Source: Roseburia hominis (GTDB lineage: Bacteria; Bacillota; Clostridia; Lachnospirales; Lachnospiraceae). From it: DNA of 64,000 bases. The notes below the pieces were generated by a model, which was not told the DNA's origin, ran no database searches, and was given only the letters and a program-made list of their open reading frames with translations. The stretch lies in the NCBI RefSeq assembly GCF_021531695.1, contig NZ_JADYUI010000005.1, positions 1-64,000 on the forward strand, read 5' to 3'. A program made the position numbers and the translations under genes. Of the stretch, positions 61,970-64,000 are shown piece after piece. Every line of letters starts with the position of its first letter. Position 1 is the first letter of the stretch.

Positions 61970-63390
61970 AATTAGTATTTGAAAGAGGAAACGAAGGAAA
62001 TCAGTGTACGATACTTCCGGAATGTGATGTGCCGCAGGTAGAATTATCAGCGCCAAAGAGGGAAACATCGCTTCATCTGCCACAGCTTTCCGAGAATGAA
62101 TTGAGCAGACATTATACGGAACTGGCAAAACAGGTACATGGTGTCAATGATGGATTTTATCCGCTTGGTTCTTGTACTATGAAATACAATCCAAAGGTAA
62201 ATGAAGAAGCAGCAGCGTTAAAAGGATTCACCAAAGTTCATCCGCTGCAGCCGGAACACACCATGCAGGGTTGTATGGAGGTATTAAAAACTTCAGAAGA
62301 ACTTCTTTGTGAAATTACGGGTATGGATGCAATGACCTTACAGCCTGCAGCCGGTGCACACGGAGAATTCACCGGACTTTTATTAATCAAGGCATATCAT
62401 GACAGCAGAAATGATAAGAAACGTACTAAAATCATTGTGCCTGATTCGGCACATGGAACGAATCCGGCGAGTGCGGTCATGGCAGGTTTTACTGTAGTCA
62501 GCATTCCATCCAGAGAAGATGGTTGTGTGGATTTGGATAAATTGCGGGAAGTGGTTGGAGAAGACACGGCAGGTCTGATGCTGACAAATCCAAATACAGT
62601 AGGTTTATTTGATAAAAATATATTAGAAATTACATCTATTATTCATGAAGCAGGCGGTCTTGCTTATTATGACGGTGCAAACTTAAATGCAGTTATGGGC
62701 GTTGTAAGACCGGGAGATATGGGATTTGACGTAGTACATATCAATCTGCATAAAACCTTTTCCACTCCACACGGCGGTGGTGGTCCGGGAAGCGGTCCGG
62801 TAGGATGTAAAGCGTTTTTGCAGGAATTTTTGCCGGGTAAGCGAGTAACCGGAAACGGAGAATTGAGCTTTCAGGCACCGGAACATTCTATTGGCAGTGT
62901 AAAAGCGTTTTATGGAAATTTCCTTGTTATCGTAAAGGCATTGACGTATGTGCTTACTTTAGGAAAAGAAGGAATTCCTGCAGCATCGAAAAATGCGGTG
63001 TTAAATGCGAACTATATGATGGAAAAATTAAAGGATATTTATCCGATGGCATATTCAGAGACTTGTATGCATGAATTTGTTATGACTTTGGACAAAATGG
63101 AACACGAAATCGGTGTTTCCGCAATGGATATTGCAAAAGCATTACTAGATTACGGAATTCATCCACCAACCATGTATTTCCCATTAATTGTCCATGAAGC
63201 ATTGATGGTTGAGCCTACGGAAACAGAAAGCAAAGAAACGCTTGATGAAGTAATTGGCGTATTCCGGGAAATTTATGAGAAAGCAAAAACAAATCCGGCG
63301 GCAATGCATGAGGCACCGGTAGGAACTTATATTAGAAGACCGGATGAAGTACAGGCAGCGAGAAAGCCGGTATTGCGGTATGAATTTTAA
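61966..63390 (+). CDS. gcvPB: Glycine dehydrogenase (decarboxylating) subunit 2
   Basis: 474 residues from ATG 61966, with AAGGAGG upstream. C-terminal, PLP-binding half of the P protein: FYPLGSCTMKYNPKVNE, QPAAGAHGEFTG and the PLP Lys263 in HINLHKTFSTPHGGGGPGSG. The glycine-rich loop that follows binds PLP phosphate. Translationally coupled to gcvPA. Confidence 0.97.
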   Translation: MKLVFERGNEGNQCTILPECDVPQVELSAPKRETSLHLPQLSENELSRHYTELAKQVHGVNDGFYPLGSCTMKYNPKVNEEAAALKGFTKVHPLQPEHTMQGCMEVLKTSEELLCEITGMDAMTLQPAAGAHGEFTGLLLIKAYHDSRNDKKRTKIIVPDSAHGTNPASAVMAGFTVVSIPSREDGCVDLDKLREVVGEDTAGLMLTNPNTVGLFDKNILEITSIIHEAGGLAYYDGANLNAVMGVVRPGDMGFDVVHINLHKTFSTPHGGGGPGSGPVGCKAFLQEFLPGKRVTGNGELSFQAPEHSIGSVKAFYGNFLVIVKALTYVLTLGKEGIPAASKNAVLNANYMMEKLKDIYPMAYSETCMHEFVMTLDKMEHEIGVSAMDIAKALLDYGIHPPTMYFPLIVHEALMVEPTETESKETLDEVIGVFREIYEKAKTNPAAMHEAPVGTYIRRPDEVQAARKPVLRYEF

Positions 63391-63396
63391 CCCCGG

Positions 63397-63440
63397 CGGG
63401 GAAGTGGAAAAGCGGATGGTTAATGTCCGCTTTGCTTTAG
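63397..63440 (+). repeat. Recurring intergenic hairpin, copy D
   Basis: GGGGAAGTGGAAAAGCGGAT followed by GGTTAATGTCCGCTTTGC. Stem AAGCGGA/TCCGCTT with a 9-base loop. Located between gcvPB and the dihydrolipoamide dehydrogenase gene, immediately behind a small CCCC/GGGG hairpin (63391-63401). Confidence 0.6.
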
Positions 63441-63458
63441 AAAGGAGGAACAGAAGAG

Positions 63459-64000
63459 ATGGCAGATACCTTTGATTTAGTCGTTATAGGCGCCGGACCG
63501 GGCGGATATATCGCAGCAATTGAAAGTGCAAAAAAAGGGATGAAAACGGCATTAGTAGAAAACAGGGAACTTGGAGGTACCTGTTTAAACCGTGGTTGTA
63601 TTCCGACCAAAACCATTATGCATTCTACAGAGCTTTTTGCAGAACTGAAGGCATGTGAGCATCTTGGCATCCATGTAGGAGAAACTTCCTATAATATGGA
63701 AGAAATTCAAAAAAGAAAAGAGGAAGTTTCAGGTCAGTTAAGAAACGGCATTGCTATGCTGATGAAAAAGAATAAAATTGCGGTTTATGAAGGAACCGGA
63801 AGTATCACATCTTTGCATGAGGTAACTGTGCAGGGAGAGGAAACAAAAGTCTTAGAGGCAGACAAAATATTGATTGCCACCGGTTCTGTTCCTGCCATGC
63901 CGCCAATACCGGGAATTGAACTTCCTAATGTAGTAAACAGTGATGCACTATTAGATAAGAAAGAAGTCTATCCGCGTCTTGCAATTATAGGAGGCGGTGT
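63459..64000 (+). CDS. lpd: Dihydrolipoamide dehydrogenase, partial (runs off the window)
   Basis: The first 180 residues of the FAD disulfide oxidoreductase that re-oxidises dihydrolipoyl GcvH. FAD loop VIGAGPGGYIAA (residues 9-20), redox pair Cys42 and Cys47 in GGTCLNRGCIPT, ATG motif IATGSVPAMP, and the start of the NAD-binding loop AIIGGGV at the edge. There is no N-terminal lipoyl domain, unlike some clostridial versions. ATG 63459 follows AAAGGAGG. Fifth gene of the gcv operon (L protein). Confidence 0.95.
   Translation, partial: MADTFDLVVIGAGPGGYIAAIESAKKGMKTALVENRELGGTCLNRGCIPTKTIMHSTELFAELKACEHLGIHVGETSYNMEEIQKRKEEVSGQLRNGIAMLMKKNKIAVYEGTGSITSLHEVTVQGEETKVLEADKILIATGSVPAMPPIPGIELPNVVNSDALLDKKEVYPRLAIIGGG

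Noticed and set aside
1-64000. tRNA, rRNA genes, insertion sequences and prophage genes
   Set aside because: I looked for tRNA arms, 16S/23S conserved words, transposases and integrases on both strands and saw none.

Overview
The window is about 38% G+C with strong AGGAGG-type ribosome binding sites. It carries a CIRCE heat-shock operator, YtrA/Bce-type ABC modules and a tandem glycine riboswitch. Together these point to a low-GC Firmicute, most likely an anaerobic gut-type Clostridia of the Lachnospiraceae. I cannot name the species from sequence alone. A plasmid-type initiator (Rep_3/RepB family), an iteron-like array, a very AT-rich tract and a ParA plus DNA-binding partner lie at 11.5-16.1 kb. 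Around them sit ordinary metabolic genes (leuA, nadA, larBCE, lipA, gcv). The simplest reading is a megaplasmid or chromid; a plasmid integrated into the chromosome is the alternative.

Layout. 0-6 kb: flavodoxin remnant, CIRCE-controlled hsp20, a chemoreceptor gene interrupted at an A9 tract, and a minus-strand operon of two membrane proteins plus an M20 peptidase. 6-11.4 kb (minus): a BceABRS-like antimicrobial-peptide sensing and resistance module with a LiaF-like protein. 11.4-17 kb: rep, iterons, AT-rich tract, parA, a partition partner and two small unknowns. 17-21.5 kb: a frameshifted LysR gene, a GntR(YtrA)-ABC operon and an MntR/DtxR regulator. 21.7-27 kb: a 2-isopropylmalate synthase fused to an AraC-type DNA-binding domain, cardiolipin synthase, MATE pump. 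27-33.6 kb: heterodimeric ABC exporter, diguanylate cyclase, unknown membrane protein. 33.8-39.6 kb: two secreted surface proteins and two small membrane proteins. 39.8-47.2 kb: ABC transporter, nadA, a MalY-like C-S lyase, an SGNH esterase, tcdA, and a rhodanese-TtcA fusion. 47.4-52.6 kb: an operon with a lipoprotein SGNH hydrolase, larBCE (nickel-pincer cofactor synthesis) and a PIN-like protein.

The last 11 kb is a coherent lipoate/glycine region. A seven-gene minus-strand operon holds an M20D amidohydrolase, two membrane proteins, lplA, a free-standing lipoyl domain, lipA and lplA. It diverges from a glycine-riboswitch-controlled gcvT-gcvH-gcvPA-gcvPB-lpd operon. Lipoate made or salvaged by the left operon would be attached to GcvH and used by the right one. 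The same membrane-protein pair occurs next to a different M20 hydrolase at 3-6 kb, so the window holds two copies of a putative transporter-plus-amidohydrolase module. I regard this, together with the LeuA-AraC fusion and a recurring intergenic hairpin, as the most interesting material here.
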